Positions 39,179-51,877 of a stretch of DNA of 55,817 nt are shown here, piece by piece. A program made the position numbers and the translations under genes. The notes under the pieces are model-generated. The model was not told where the DNA came from and made no database searches. It saw only the letters and a list, made by a program, of their open reading frames with translations. The stretch is taken from NCBI GenBank assembly GCA_900110015.1, contig FOCD01000009.1, forward strand, positions 1-55,817, written 5' to 3'. The DNA is from Terribacillus saccharophilus (GTDB taxonomy: Bacteria; Bacillota; Bacilli; Bacillales; Amphibacillaceae). The first letter of the stretch is position 1. Each line of letters starts with the position of its first letter.

Positions 39179-39229
39179 AAAACCGAATGTTATTGTTAGA
39201 TAATAACATTCTCGTACGGATTTAATCAA
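39179..39229 (-). promoter_or_regulatory. purR promoter with candidate inverted PurBoxes
   Basis: Minus strand -35 TTGATT (39224-39229), 18-bp spacer, -10 TATTAT (39200-39205). A PurBox-like AAAACCGAATGTT (39179-39191, plus strand, about 11/13) and a weaker one AAATCCGTACGAG (39211-39223, minus strand, about 10/13) face each other across 19 bp. This would allow autoregulation. Confidence 0.5.
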
Positions 39230-40091
39230 GCTCCGTTCGCCCACCGAGCATCCGTACAACATACACTTGTTCACAGAATCCTCTTAAGCTGTTGTAGATC
39301 CGATAAGCACGGCTCTCCTGGGATACAAGAGAGAAGACAGTTGGTCCGCTTCCGCTCATTAGTACCGCATCAGCACCTGCTTCGATCATTTGCTGCTTGA
39401 TTTGTTTTACTTCCGGACAAAGTTTAAGTGTAACGGGCTCGAGTACATTACCAACCTTGTCACAGATTGATTGAAAATCGCCTTGCTCAATAGCTTCGAC
39501 CATTCCCTCTGTATCGGGATGCTCAATATGATCGATTTTTAACTGCTGATAGATCGTCTGGGTGGATACACCAATTCCCGGGTTAGCAAGTACAACCCAA
39601 CAAGCCGGCGGAGCTGGTAGTTCTTTAATCTTTTCTCCACGTCCAGTTGATAATGCTGTAGAACCGTATACACAGAAGGATACATCCGAACCAATTTTCG
39701 CACCGAGCTCAGCCAGCGTATCCAAGGATAGCTGCAGATTCCATAGTGTATTCAGACCGCGCAGTACTGCCGCCGCGTCACTGCTTCCTCCAGCAAGACC
39801 AGCTGCGACCGGTATCTGTTTGTCTATGTATATCTTGACACCTTTATTGATATTATATGTATCTTTGATCAATTGCGCCGCACGGTAGGCAAGATTACGC
39901 TCATCGTTCGGTACAAAACGATTGTCCGATTCGATTTCGATCTTGTTCTCCTGTAACACGATTAACTCTATCCGGTCTGCCAGGTCGATCGTTGTCATAA
40001 CCATCTCTACCTCATGATAGCCATCCGGGCGTTTATACAGTACGTCCAACGAAAGATTGATCTTAGCTGGCGCCTTTTCGAGCAAATACAT
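39222..40091 (-). CDS. ispE: 4-diphosphocytidyl-2-C-methyl-D-erythritol kinase
   Basis: GHMP kinase of the MEP isoprenoid pathway. 289 residues. The substrate motif [12 protein letters not shown] is at residues 6-17, the ATP loop [13 protein letters not shown] at about 94-106, and the C-terminal GHMP motif [10 protein letters not shown] near 252. AGGTG lies just before the ATG. In B. subtilis it lies between purR and sspF, as here. Confidence 0.96.
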   Translation of the reverse strand: MYLLEKAPAKINLSLDVLYKRPDGYHEVEMVMTTIDLADRIELIVLQENKIEIESDNRFVPNDERNLAYRAAQLIKDTYNINKGVKIYIDKQIPVAAGLAGGSSDAAAVLRGLNTLWNLQLSLDTLAELGAKIGSDVSFCVYGSTALSTGRGEKIKELPAPPACWVVLANPGIGVSTQTIYQQLKIDHIEHPDTEGMVEAIEQGDFQSICDKVGNVLEPVTLKLCPEVKQIKQQMIEAGADAVLMSGSGPTVFSLVSQESRAYRIYNSLRGFCEQVYVVRMLGGRTELD

Positions 40092-40159
40092 GTCATGTCA
40101 CCTACTTTAGTTGAATTTCTCCAAAATTGTATCATAAAAAGGAAGTACAGGCTATTCTG

Positions 40160-40200
40160 CCAAAAGAAGAAGCCCTCCTCTTCATAAAAAAGAGAAGGGC
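40160..40200 (-). terminator. sspF terminator
   Basis: 11-bp stem with one mismatch (40172-40182 with 40190-40200) and a U-rich tail on the minus strand, a few bases past the sspF stop. Confidence 0.78.
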
Positions 40201-40206
40201 ATCACT

Positions 40207-40383
40207 TTATTGCTTATCGCGCATCGACTGTTCGGCCATGGCAATGGCATACTTGACCATGTTTCCAGCATCGCGGGAACGAATGCCGCCCCAGCCTTCC
40301 TTTTGCACGGTGTCGTAAAATCCAAGCTCCTTTGCAATTTCCTCTTTTAGTGTATCAGACATGATCCCTCTTCTTCTGCCCAA
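40207..40383 (-). CDS. sspF: Small acid-soluble spore protein SspF (alpha/beta-type minor SASP)
   Basis: 58 residues; binds and protects spore DNA. The core [24 protein letters not shown] and AEQSM matches SspF. I place the start at a TTG (40383) with GGGAG 9 nt upstream. This yields GRRRGIMSD at the N terminus, the counterpart of GRRRGVMSD in B. subtilis SspF. The first ATG (40362) would drop that conserved basic N terminus. A clear forespore promoter could not be singled out. It lies between ispE and veg, as expected. Confidence 0.93.
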   Translation of the reverse strand: MGRRRGIMSDTLKEEIAKELGFYDTVQKEGWGGIRSRDAGNMVKYAIAMAEQSMRDKQ

Positions 40384-40471
40384 AGAAAACAGCTCCCTTC
40401 AGAGATTATCACGACATCCTTATTTTCTGTCCAAGACCGTACGCTATGCCTGTCAGATGTTTGCAAATAAG

Positions 40472-40507
40472 ACAAAATAAAAAGCAGGGGACTAAGCCCC
40501 TGCTTTC
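40472..40507 (-). terminator. veg terminator
   Basis: GCAGGGG/CCCCTGC stem (about 40484-40503) with a U-run on the minus strand, just after the veg stop. Confidence 0.9.
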
Positions 40508-40516
40508 GTTCATGCG

Positions 40517-40777
40517 TTATTTCGCAATTTCGTTTAAATCATCCGTATCAAAATCTAATTCGACTGTTTCGGTTAAGACATCTGCATAGCTATAGGAGAC
40601 ACGCTCAAACGCATTTTCATCTTGATCAAGTTCAACGATGAATACAGCTGGATACGTTTCCGCAAGTACTCCGCAACGTTCGATGGTTTTCTTTCTCCCA
40701 CCATTAGCTTTCAATTTTAAACGTTTACCAATTTGTCCTTCAAGACCCTGCTTAATTTCCACTAATGTTTTAGCCAC
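40517..40777 (-). CDS. veg: Veg protein (DUF1021)
   Basis: 86 residues starting at a GTG (40777) behind GAGGTGGAG. Conserved blocks [39 protein letters not shown] and [13 protein letters not shown] match B. subtilis Veg almost end to end. Veg is an abundant small protein that stimulates biofilm gene expression in B. subtilis; its molecular role is unclear. The longer frame with an ATG at 40870 would start inside the promoter. Confidence 0.95.
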   Translation of the reverse strand: MAKTLVEIKQGLEGQIGKRLKLKANGGRKKTIERCGVLAETYPAVFIVELDQDENAFERVSYSYADVLTETVELDFDTDDLNEIAK

Positions 40778-40799
40778 TGCACTCCACCTCACTGATCTA

Positions 40800-40870
40800 A
40801 TCATAGCATATTTTAGGTATAGAGTCAAATAAAACTTTTTATTATAACAGCATACCAATTTTGATGTCAA
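40800..40870 (-). promoter_or_regulatory. Tandem strong veg promoters (sigma-A)
   Basis: Upstream promoter: TTGACA (40865-40870), 18-bp spacer, TATAAT (40841-40846). Downstream promoter: TTGACT (40823-40828), 17-bp spacer, TATGAT (40800-40805). Both are near-consensus, in keeping with Pveg being one of the strongest vegetative promoters. Confidence 0.85.
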
Positions 40871-40961
40871 TGAAAAGATTAAATGTTTCTTATTTCACTT
40901 TATTCTTTCAAATCCATACAAAATTATGCATCAGTGGTAAATTTACGATAAGTAAGGCTGT

Positions 40962-41840
40962 CTAGGAGTCTTCTTTCTCCTCGTCTGGATCTACAAAGGG
41001 CAATCCCGTCCGAAGCAGACCACGCGTTTCAATACCGCCCAGGCCGCGTTCTCCTGTCAGAGTATTCCGGAGTGCATCCCACACCCCCACTTTTTCCATA
41101 AACGGCGTGAATGCGATCTTAGCTACAATATAAACTGGATCCAAGGCATGTATATTAATCCTGCTTGGCGAGCTTGCAAAATTCGCCCCTGCTCGTATCA
41201 AGGATTCAAAATGAGATTGGCATGCGCCAGCAAAAATGATTAATTGATCTAGATGCGGGTACAAGCGGCGCGCTTCTCTTACCGTTTCGACGAAATACTG
41301 GGAGTTCCGATAAGCTCGAATATCCTGCTTATCTCCTTTATTTTTCTGAAAAGCATCATGTCCTGTAATAACAATAATATCTGGCTGGATCTTTTCCAAG
41401 AGGGAAGCAATTTGAAGTGGCATTTCTTTTTCATGCAGATGGACACCATGTACTTGAATACCGAAACGCTGGTAAAAATCGATACATTTCTTTAAATATG
41501 TCTTGTCTCCATCAATGTGGAGCACCTTTGCAGGAATTTGAAAGTAATTTGGGTTATGCTGATAACCTGAGGTTGATTCATAATCCCGCTTATCCTTCAT
41601 CAGCAGGTAATCCTGGCGAAAGAGGCGGTAGGAGTAATCTTCTTTATCCTGCCATGTCTTTTTGCGTTTCGTTATTTCACGTGTTCCAGTCTTTACAAGG
41701 TCATCCTTGGGGGCGTCTGCGATGAGACGCATATCTTCCCCATGCAGAATGACCTTATTGGCTGTAAAGCTGGATACACGGAACATTAAATCGTGTTTAT
41801 ATGATTTTCTAGTGACGATATCACCAATCGCCAAATCCAT
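40962..41840 (-). CDS. yabG: Sporulation-specific protease YabG
   Basis: 292 residues. In B. subtilis YabG is a mother-cell cysteine protease that processes coat proteins (SpoIVA, SafA, YeeK). Conserved histidine and cysteine blocks IVITGHDAF and FAGACQSHFESL are visible in the second half; the C-terminal VYIVAKIAFTPF block is also typical. The ATG at 41840 has GAGG 8 nt upstream. A sigma-K promoter lies just upstream, fitting late mother-cell expression. Confidence 0.95.
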   Translation of the reverse strand: MDLAIGDIVTRKSYKHDLMFRVSSFTANKVILHGEDMRLIADAPKDDLVKTGTREITKRKKTWQDKEDYSYRLFRQDYLLMKDKRDYESTSGYQHNPNYFQIPAKVLHIDGDKTYLKKCIDFYQRFGIQVHGVHLHEKEMPLQIASLLEKIQPDIIVITGHDAFQKNKGDKQDIRAYRNSQYFVETVREARRLYPHLDQLIIFAGACQSHFESLIRAGANFASSPSRINIHALDPVYIVAKIAFTPFMEKVGVWDALRNTLTGERGLGGIETRGLLRTGLPFVDPDEEKEDS

Positions 41841-41873
41841 TCCGTTCACCTCACCCACCAAAGCTTTCTCCTA

Positions 41874-41900
41874 CAGCGTATGATGGATGGGCAAAAATGT

Positions 41901-41902
<2 letters not shown>
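41874..41902 (-). promoter_or_regulatory. yabG promoter (sigma-K type)
   Basis: Minus strand -35 GAAC (41899-41902), 16-bp spacer, -10 CATACGCTG (41874-41882), one base from the CATANNNTA consensus. It overlaps the rsmA stop region. Confidence 0.6.
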
Positions 41903-43329
<1,427 letters not shown>

Positions 43330-43339
43330 GTTATACCCT

Positions 43340-44110
43340 CTATGATTTGATTTGATATAGTCTTTCTGCATTTCGCATTGTCAGCTCTGCCAGTTCCTCA
43401 TACCCCATGCCGCGCAGCTCAGCAATCTGTTCTGCTACAAGCTTCACGTAAGCAGGTTCATTACGTTTGCCGCGGTTAGGATGCGGTGCCAGATACGGAC
43501 AATCTGTTTCAATCAGCAGCCGATCTGCCGGTACCATTTTCGCTACTTCCTTCGGCGCCTTAGCATTTTTAAAAGTGACAGGACCGCCAAGGGAAATATA
43601 GAAGTTCATGTCTAGAAACTCCTGCACAAGGTCCGCTTCATCACTATAACAGTGCATGATGCCTCCGACTTCAGCTGCATTTTCTTCTTTCAATATCGGA
43701 ATGATATCCTGTGTCGCTTCCCGATTATGAATAATAATCGGCAGTTTGACGCGTTTAGCCAGTTGAATCTGCTTCCGCAGAACATCCTTTTGAATACCTT
43801 TTGGTGACTTGTCCCAGTGATAATCCAAACCCATCTCGCCAATCGCAACAACTTTTGGATGTGACGAAAGCTCCTCGATTCGATCCAGATCAACATCTGT
43901 CATGTCTATTGCATCTACTGGATGCCAGCCAATTGCTGCATAGACGAAATCGTATTTCTCAGCAAGCTCAATTGCCGAGGTGATTCCTTCCGCATCACAG
44001 CCAATAACTACAAGACGCGATACGCCCGCATCCTTTGCTCGCTGCAGCATCTCTTCGCGGTCTTCAGCAAACTGCTTATCATTAATATGAGCATGTGTAT
44101 CAAATAACAT
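43340..44110 (-). CDS. tatD: TatD-family metal-dependent hydrolase (YabD)
   Basis: 256 residues. The metal-binding FDTHAHIND is at the N terminus, EMGLDYHWDKSP, IIHNRE and IETDCPYLAPHP supply further ligands, and the family ends in RNAERLY. TatD proteins are Mg-dependent 3'-5' exonucleases/DNases. AAAGGA precedes the ATG. It lies between metS and rnmV. Confidence 0.95.
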   Translation of the reverse strand: MLFDTHAHINDKQFAEDREEMLQRAKDAGVSRLVVIGCDAEGITSAIELAEKYDFVYAAIGWHPVDAIDMTDVDLDRIEELSSHPKVVAIGEMGLDYHWDKSPKGIQKDVLRKQIQLAKRVKLPIIIHNREATQDIIPILKEENAAEVGGIMHCYSDEADLVQEFLDMNFYISLGGPVTFKNAKAPKEVAKMVPADRLLIETDCPYLAPHPNRGKRNEPAYVKLVAEQIAELRGMGYEELAELTMRNAERLYQIKS

Positions 44111-44130
44111 AGCATGATGTCCTTTCTATC

Positions 44131-44164
44131 CGTTAAAAAAGGAAAAACGCTTGCGTGCAAGCGT
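44131..44164 (-). terminator. metS terminator
   Basis: ACGCTTGC/GCAAGCGT inverted repeat (44147-44164) followed on the minus strand by UUUUUCC and UUUUUU, directly after metS. Confidence 0.82.
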
Positions 44165-44178
44165 CTCCCCCTCGTTTA

Positions 44179-46386
<2,208 letters not shown>

Positions 46387-46501
46387 CTATTTAATTTACT
46401 CTTTTTACATATACAACCATTATAATAGTAACAATTACCTAAACTATTTCCTTTAAGTTGTTTTTGCTGGCAGCAACATGCTAAACTGCAAGATTTTTGA
46501 A

Positions 46502-46562
46502 TTGACACTTATGTCAATCACTGGTACGATAAGCAATAGTTAAATTGTCGAATAATGACGAA
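46502..46562 (+). promoter_or_regulatory. abrB promoter with downstream Spo0A boxes
   Basis: -35 TTGACA (46502-46507), 17-bp spacer, -10 TACGAT (46525-46530). Two 0A-type boxes, TGTCGAA (46546-46552) and TGACGAA (46556-46562), sit one helical turn apart just past the start point. In B. subtilis Spo0A-P represses abrB from such downstream sites. Confidence 0.85.
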
Positions 46563-46598
46563 TAAACATATATAAACACCCGAGAGGAGAAACATTAT

Positions 46599-46877
46599 AT
46601 GAAATCAACAGGTATTGTACGTAAAGTCGACGAATTGGGAAGAGTTGTTATTCCAATCGAATTGCGCCGCACACTAGGAATCAACGAGAAAGATGCTTTG
46701 GAAATCTACGTAGATGATGACCGCATCATTCTTAAAAAATACAAACCAAACATGACTTGCCATATCACTGGTGAGATCTCCGATGACAACTTGTCTTTGG
46801 CTAACGGTAAACTAGTTCTTAGCCGCGAAGGTGCAGAAGAGCTAATCAACGAAATCCAAACACGTTTGAACAAATAA
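46599..46877 (+). CDS. abrB: Transition-state regulator AbrB
   Basis: 92 residues. The N-terminal swapped-hairpin DNA-binding domain (KSTGIVRKVDELGRVVIP, then RTLGINEKDALEIYVD) is followed by a C-terminal multimerisation domain (CHITGEISDDN). AbrB represses stationary-phase genes, including spoVG in B. subtilis. GAGAGGAG precedes the ATG. It is one of the few plus-strand genes and is divergent from metS, as in B. subtilis. Confidence 0.98.
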   Translation: MKSTGIVRKVDELGRVVIPIELRRTLGINEKDALEIYVDDDRIILKKYKPNMTCHITGEISDDNLSLANGKLVLSREGAEELINEIQTRLNK

Positions 46878-46879
46878 TA

Positions 46880-46911
46880 AAAAACCGCTCCGGTCTGGAG
46901 CGGTTTTTCTT
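46880..46911. terminator. Bidirectional terminator abrB / rsmI
   Basis: 11-bp GC-rich stem (46881-46891 with 46897-46907) flanked by A and T runs, between the convergent abrB and rsmI stops. Confidence 0.93.
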
Positions 46912-46912
46912 T

Positions 46913-47788
46913 TTATTCAACATGATAAGCTTGATACACGTCTCGTTTAGGAAGCTGACGATCTACAGCTACTTGCTTAATCGCTTGCTTTGAGGGTAAA
47001 TCTTCATTTTCTATATACCAATCGACATGCTCCTGCACACTCATATCCTGCCAAAAAGCCTGAACTTCTTCAAACTGCTCCGCTTCTGAAGCTCCTTCTA
47101 CAACAAGGCAGAACTCGCCTCTTACTGTTTCAGAGGAAGCCCATTCCATTGCTTCTTGTATAGTTCCTCTCAGAAACTCTTCATATCGCTTTGTCAGTTC
47201 TCTGCCTAGCGCTATTCTTCTGTTTCCAAAAACCTCCTGTAAGGCTGCGAGAGTTTCCTTCAAGCGGTGCGGACTTTCATAAAAGAGCAGAGTTGCCGCC
47301 ACTTTTCGCAGCTTCTCTAACTCTCCTGTTAATTCCTTCTTTTTCCGCGGCAGGAATCCATAAAATTGATATGAATCTGTGGAAAGACCTGACCCAACTA
47401 ATGCGACAAGCGCTGCATTTGCACCAGGCAGTACGACGACTGGATAACCAGCTGCTGCCGCTGCTTGAACTAATTCCTGGCCAGGATCACTAATTGCCGG
47501 CATACCAGCATCGCTAACCAGACCAACATCTTTCCCCTCTTCCAGCAAATCGAGAAGCATCTGCTCTCGTGCTTTCCGATTGTGCTCATGGTAGCTGATC
47601 AGCGGTGTAAGAATCTCAAAATGATTGAACAGTTTCTTCGTATTCCGTGTATCCTCTGCTGCGACAGTATGTACTTGTTTCAAAATCTCTAATGCTCTTA
47701 TCGTAATATCCTGCAGATTTCCAATTGGCGTCGGAATGATGAACAATGTGCCTGTCTGATGTTCTTCAAAGCTTTTCTGTGATTGCAT
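46913..47788 (-). CDS. rsmI: 16S rRNA 2'-O-ribose C1402 methyltransferase RsmI
   Basis: 291 residues of the SAM tetrapyrrole-methylase-like fold. IIPTPIGNLQDITIRAL at the N terminus, AEDTRNTKKLFNHF, VSDAGMPAISDPG and YESPHRL are signature blocks. The ATG at 47788 has GGAGG 8 nt upstream and overlaps yazA by 23 nt. It methylates C1402 in the decoding centre. Confidence 0.96.
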   Translation of the reverse strand: MQSQKSFEEHQTGTLFIIPTPIGNLQDITIRALEILKQVHTVAAEDTRNTKKLFNHFEILTPLISYHEHNRKAREQMLLDLLEEGKDVGLVSDAGMPAISDPGQELVQAAAAAGYPVVVLPGANAALVALVGSGLSTDSYQFYGFLPRKKKELTGELEKLRKVAATLLFYESPHRLKETLAALQEVFGNRRIALGRELTKRYEEFLRGTIQEAMEWASSETVRGEFCLVVEGASEAEQFEEVQAFWQDMSVQEHVDWYIENEDLPSKQAIKQVAVDRQLPKRDVYQAYHVE

Positions 47789-48050
47789 ACGGTTTGCCTC
47801 CTTCCTGGACAAGATCCCATTTTCGTTGTTTCGGAAGCTGCTTGATCCTGTATTCCTCTCGGAGAGCAGCTTGTCTAGTATCGAAACCTCGAATATAAAC
47901 AAGGATGAACGGACCCCTGCCCTTTGTGTATTTTGCTCCTTTGCCGGAAGCATGCTGCTTCAAGCGTTTTGCGAGCGCATTTGTATATCCAGTATACAGA
48001 CTTCCATCCTTACATTTCAGCATATAAACTATATGCTCATTTACTGCCAT
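47766..48050 (-). CDS. yazA: GIY-YIG nuclease domain protein YazA
   Basis: 94 residues. GIY-YIG variant [16 protein letters not shown] at the N terminus, catalytic-type Arg in ALAKRLKQH, and a Glu in [15 protein letters not shown]. Members of the UPF0213/YhbQ group are thought to be structure-specific nucleases; the role of YazA is unknown. It overlaps both neighbours. Confidence 0.92.
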   Translation of the reverse strand: MAVNEHIVYMLKCKDGSLYTGYTNALAKRLKQHASGKGAKYTKGRGPFILVYIRGFDTRQAALREEYRIKQLPKQRKWDLVQEGGKPYAITEKL

Positions 48051-48783
48051 ACACGATTTCCTCTAATTCTTCTGTATATCCTCCACCTTGCTTATGAGAA
48101 TAAAGCGGCGGCAGAATCTTCAATCCAGGATTCCCATTACGGACACCTTCTATAAGAAGGATATTTGCTTCTTTCCCAGGCTTCGGATAGACAAGCCGCA
48201 TCCGTTTTGGTTCAATCTTTTGTTCCCGCATACTGGTGACAATATCGAGTAAGCGATCCGGGCGATGAACAAGGCTGACCTTACCGCCTGGTTTTACGAG
48301 TTTTCGACATGCTAGTATAACATCGTCCAACGTACACATAATTTCATGACGAGCAATGGTCAAGTGCTCATTCAGATTCTGCTCGTTTTTGCTTGGGGTC
48401 TTGAAATAAGGAGGATTACATGTAATAGCATCAAAAGGCCCGTTCCCTAAAACAGCTGGCATCTCTTTCAGATCACCATGTATCATCTCCAGTTGATCTT
48501 CCAGCTCATTTAACGCAACATTTCTTACTGCCATATCATAGAGGCGCTCCTGAATCTCGACACCTGTTATCTGTGCTTTTGTCCTTTTGCTGAGCAATAA
48601 AGGGATCACAGCATTACCAGAGCATAAATCCAATATTCTTCCTTTCGAAATTGGGATTGATGCAAAATGAGCCAGGAGCACTGCATCCAATGAAAAGGCA
48701 AATACAGTTGGACTCTGGATAATCCGCATGTTTTCATCAGCAAGCAGGTAATCCAGCCGCTCATCCCCTTTTAATTCCACCAT
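48037..48783 (-). CDS. yabB: tRNA1(Val) adenine-N6 methyltransferase-like protein (YabB/TrmN6)
   Basis: 248 residues. SAM motif [16 protein letters not shown] and the N6-adenine catalytic NPPY ([10 protein letters not shown]) identify a class I adenine methyltransferase of the TrmN6 group. It overlaps yazA by 14 nt and is in the rsmI-yazA-yabB operon. Confidence 0.93.
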   Translation of the reverse strand: MVELKGDERLDYLLADENMRIIQSPTVFAFSLDAVLLAHFASIPISKGRILDLCSGNAVIPLLLSKRTKAQITGVEIQERLYDMAVRNVALNELEDQLEMIHGDLKEMPAVLGNGPFDAITCNPPYFKTPSKNEQNLNEHLTIARHEIMCTLDDVILACRKLVKPGGKVSLVHRPDRLLDIVTSMREQKIEPKRMRLVYPKPGKEANILLIEGVRNGNPGLKILPPLYSHKQGGGYTEELEEIVYGSK

Positions 48784-48809
48784 ACACTTAATTCCCTTCT
48801 TATTTTTTT

Positions 48810-48852
48810 ACAAAAAAGGACCTTCCCTACTAAATCGTAAGAAAGGCCGCCA
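48810..48852 (-). terminator. yabA terminator
   Basis: Long imperfect stem with one bulge (GGCCTTTC...AAGGTCC on the minus strand) followed by six U, right after the yabA stop. Confidence 0.7.
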
Positions 48853-48854
48853 CA

Positions 48855-49205
48855 TCATTTATTCTTATTCAAGAACGTCAAACAGAACAAGCAATCTTCG
48901 TTACGTCTCGGACTGCCGAAATGCACATTACAGATATGGAAACCTTCTTCATATAAACGCGCCAGGTTATCATATCCTTCGCCAATCTGTGCATCCTTGG
49001 ACGGTGAGCCTTTGCTGCCAGCTTTCTGTTCCTGTTCAGCTTGGCCATCTAGACGATTGCGCAGGTGATGGTTTTCTACCGTCAGACGGTTATTCTCTTC
49101 CAATAGCTCCGCTACATGACCCTTAACATCGCCCAACTGCTTGTACAGCTGTCCGATTTGCTCTTCCATCTGTGTGACATGCTCCAGTATTTCCTTCTTG
49201 TTCAC
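48855..49205 (-). CDS. yabA: Replication initiation control protein YabA
   Basis: 116 residues. An N-terminal leucine-rich coiled coil (about residues 5-60, [19 protein letters not shown]) mediates tetramerisation. The C-terminal zinc-binding region has HICNVHFG and [10 protein letters not shown]. YabA binds DnaA and DnaN to limit over-initiation. It lies next to ricT, as in B. subtilis. Confidence 0.95.
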   Translation of the reverse strand: MNKKEILEHVTQMEEQIGQLYKQLGDVKGHVAELLEENNRLTVENHHLRNRLDGQAEQEQKAGSKGSPSKDAQIGEGYDNLARLYEEGFHICNVHFGSPRRNEDCLFCLTFLNKNK

Positions 49206-49220
49206 CGTCTCTCCACCCCA

Positions 49221-50045
49221 TTATTCCATGGCTTGCGTTGAGATAACTCCTTCTTCGATCAGTTCATCTAAGGTATACTCAATAACCCGTTCCTTTTCCG
49301 GCACTTCAATCTGAATCAACCGTTCCAAAATGTTCAAGCCGACTACCTTACCCGATCCGTAAGAAGTCCGAATCGCTTCACCTAAATCCGGAAGCTCACG
49401 TTTCGCCTCTTCATACTCATCATTTTCATACTTCAGACAGCACATCAGCCGTCCGCACAGACCGGAAATCTTCGCTGGATTCAACGATAGATTCTGATCC
49501 TTTGCCATCTTGATTGATACCGGCTCAAAATCACCCAGGAAAGTGGAGCAGCAAAGCATTCTGCCGCAAGGACCAATACCGCCTAGCAGCTTCGCTTCAT
49601 CTCGCACTCCAATTTGTCTAAGTTCAATTCTAGTCTTGAAGACTGCAGCCAGATCCTTCACCAGGTTCCGGAAATCGACCCGGCCGTCTGCTGTGAAGTA
49701 AAAGATGACTTTATTACGGTCGAAGGTATATTCGACTTCGACCAGGTTCATGTCAAGCTTATGCTCTCGAATCTTCTTCTCACAAACCTTATGTGCCTGC
49801 GCAGCGTTCTCTGTATTTTCCGCTACGGTAAATTTATCTTTGTCTGTTGCGATACGAATTACCTTTTTCAGAGGAAGGACGACATCCTCTTCATCCACTT
49901 GCTTATCTGCAAGCACAACTCGTCCGAATTCTACGCCGCGAACAGTCTCTACAATAACATAATCGTCCAAAGCAACCGAAAGATTGCCATGATCGAAGTA
50001 ATAGATTTTACCCGCCTTTTTAAAACGGACACCAATGACTTGCAT
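49221..50045 (-). CDS. ricT: RicT (YaaT), PSP1-domain protein of the RicAFT complex
   Basis: 274 residues. PSP1 domain with cysteine-rich blocks CGRMLCCSTFLGDF and SGLCGRLMCCLKYE, which hold Fe-S clusters in the RicAFT complex. In B. subtilis RicT supports RNase Y processing, sporulation, competence and biofilm formation. It sits between holB and yabA in the conserved order. Confidence 0.95.
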   Translation of the reverse strand: MQVIGVRFKKAGKIYYFDHGNLSVALDDYVIVETVRGVEFGRVVLADKQVDEEDVVLPLKKVIRIATDKDKFTVAENTENAAQAHKVCEKKIREHKLDMNLVEVEYTFDRNKVIFYFTADGRVDFRNLVKDLAAVFKTRIELRQIGVRDEAKLLGGIGPCGRMLCCSTFLGDFEPVSIKMAKDQNLSLNPAKISGLCGRLMCCLKYENDEYEEAKRELPDLGEAIRTSYGSGKVVGLNILERLIQIEVPEKERVIEYTLDELIEEGVISTQAME

Positions 50046-50053
50046 CTACCCAT

Positions 50054-51040
50054 TCACCTCTGCATCTGAAGTGTTAATTTTTCCATAACAAGTGCAGGAT
50101 GGACATTCTGGTCTAATTGGCGTTTCGCTTCCATAACGGACTGCAAGCTATCAGTAGCCCGCTGCCTCGTCCAATGGCGAAGGCTGTTTTCAAGCCTGTC
50201 TTTCTCCTGTATATAGATAATGGAATCCGGCCTGTCAGCATAAAGATAGATAATGTCTTTAAACCACAATAATAGCAGATGTAACGCCAGCTGCTGCAGC
50301 TCGCGATCCTTCATCACAGGCATCCATTGACTATGGATAAACAAAAGCGCTTCGTTAGGCCTGGTTTCCAGCACTTCTACTAATTGTACCACTAGTTTTC
50401 GCGCTTTAGCAAACCACTCTTGACCGGAAATCTCCATTGCTTCCTCATAATTCTGCGTCAGCTGGGACAAAAGTCGGGCAGAAGATTGCGGCAAACCTTC
50501 CGAAATCAGCAATTCCTCGAACTGTCCTTCATGCAAAGGCTGCAGTGCGAGTATCTGACATCTGGATTGAATTGTCTGAAGCAATGCCTGACTATTTTCC
50601 GTCAAAAGAATCGCTGTTGTATGAGCACCAGGTTCCTCGAGAAACTTGAGCAGGCGATTGGATGCATTGGCTGTCATTTTATCTGCGTCTTCCATTACGT
50701 ATACTTTGCGATCGGATTCCATACCGGTATAGGAAAATTCCTTTTGAAGCTGGAGAATCTGATCGTTTTTTATAGAGGCACCATCTGGTATGATCCAATG
50801 GAGATCCGGATGGTTGCCAGAATCGATGCGGCGGCAATCCTTACATGCATTACAAGGCTCTGCGTCCTTGAGGTTTTTACAAAAGATACTCTTGGCAAAT
50901 AAGCGGCTTAACGCTGATTTGCCAGTTCCACGCGATCCTTGGAATATGTAGGCATGAGAAATACGGTCGCGTTTCAGGCTGTTGACGAGCATCTTACTGA
51001 CAACAGGCTGTTTTATAGACATTTCAGCCCAATTTAACAT
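50054..51040 (-). CDS. holB: DNA polymerase III subunit delta'
   Basis: 328 residues. Clamp-loader AAA+ subunit with P-loop FQGSRGTGKSALSRLFA (about residues 35-51), a zinc module with CKNLKDAEPCNACKDC and a sensor-like region near LLKFLEEPG. It opens the sliding clamp with DnaX and HolA. It belongs to the tmk-yaaQ-yaaR-holB-ricT-yabA operon. Confidence 0.95.
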   Translation of the reverse strand: MLNWAEMSIKQPVVSKMLVNSLKRDRISHAYIFQGSRGTGKSALSRLFAKSIFCKNLKDAEPCNACKDCRRIDSGNHPDLHWIIPDGASIKNDQILQLQKEFSYTGMESDRKVYVMEDADKMTANASNRLLKFLEEPGAHTTAILLTENSQALLQTIQSRCQILALQPLHEGQFEELLISEGLPQSSARLLSQLTQNYEEAMEISGQEWFAKARKLVVQLVEVLETRPNEALLFIHSQWMPVMKDRELQQLALHLLLLWFKDIIYLYADRPDSIIYIQEKDRLENSLRHWTRQRATDSLQSVMEAKRQLDQNVHPALVMEKLTLQMQR

Positions 51041-51064
51041 AACGTTCTTCCTTTATCAGTTACT

Positions 51065-51502
51065 TCACGTATAAAGATTGAAAAGGAGCCCTTTGATCTC
51101 ACCGATGAGACCGAGGACACCGATTTGCTGCTTCTCCTGATCCATCAGGATTTCCGTCAGCTCCATCAGCTTTTCATCGATCAAGCGCACAGTCGTGAGC
51201 TTCCTGGATCCATGCTGGTTCCAGGAATGCTCATGATGCAGCTCCATCCCGTTGTCCTTTACATCTTCCATGAACTTCTTAATCTTACGTTTATACAAAG
51301 CAAGTTCCCGGAATGAACGCGTACGCGCCAGCCGTTCCCCTTGCTTGGTAATATCCGTGATCAGCTGCTGCAGTTCCTGTCCCTGCAGTTTCCTGCTTTG
51401 GGACTGCACCAGATCCTGAAACCTTTTCGGCTCAGCTGGTGCCTGTGTCGTATTCTTACGTGCAGCATCGAGCTGTGCACGTAAATCCGGACCGATTTTC
51501 AA
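51065..51502 (-). CDS. yaaR: YaaR family protein (DUF327)
   Basis: 145 residues, mostly helical. The block HEHSWNQHGSRKLTTVRLIDEKLMEL is the family mark. No function is established. It lies between yaaQ and holB, as throughout Bacillaceae. Confidence 0.93.
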   Translation of the reverse strand: MKIGPDLRAQLDAARKNTTQAPAEPKRFQDLVQSQSRKLQGQELQQLITDITKQGERLARTRSFRELALYKRKIKKFMEDVKDNGMELHHEHSWNQHGSRKLTTVRLIDEKLMELTEILMDQEKQQIGVLGLIGEIKGLLFNLYT

Positions 51503-51520
51503 CGGTATTGTCTCCTTTGT

Positions 51521-51871
<351 letters not shown>

Positions 51872-51877
51872 TTACCA

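Noticed and set aside
40384-40471. Sigma-F or sigma-G promoter for sspF
   Set aside because: Several partial matches (GCATA, GGACAGAAAA) occur, but none has the right spacing between -35 and -10.
46421-46426. TATAAT as a second abrB promoter
   Set aside because: No acceptable -35 at 16-18 bp spacing; the TTGACA-17-TACGAT promoter at 46502 is much better.
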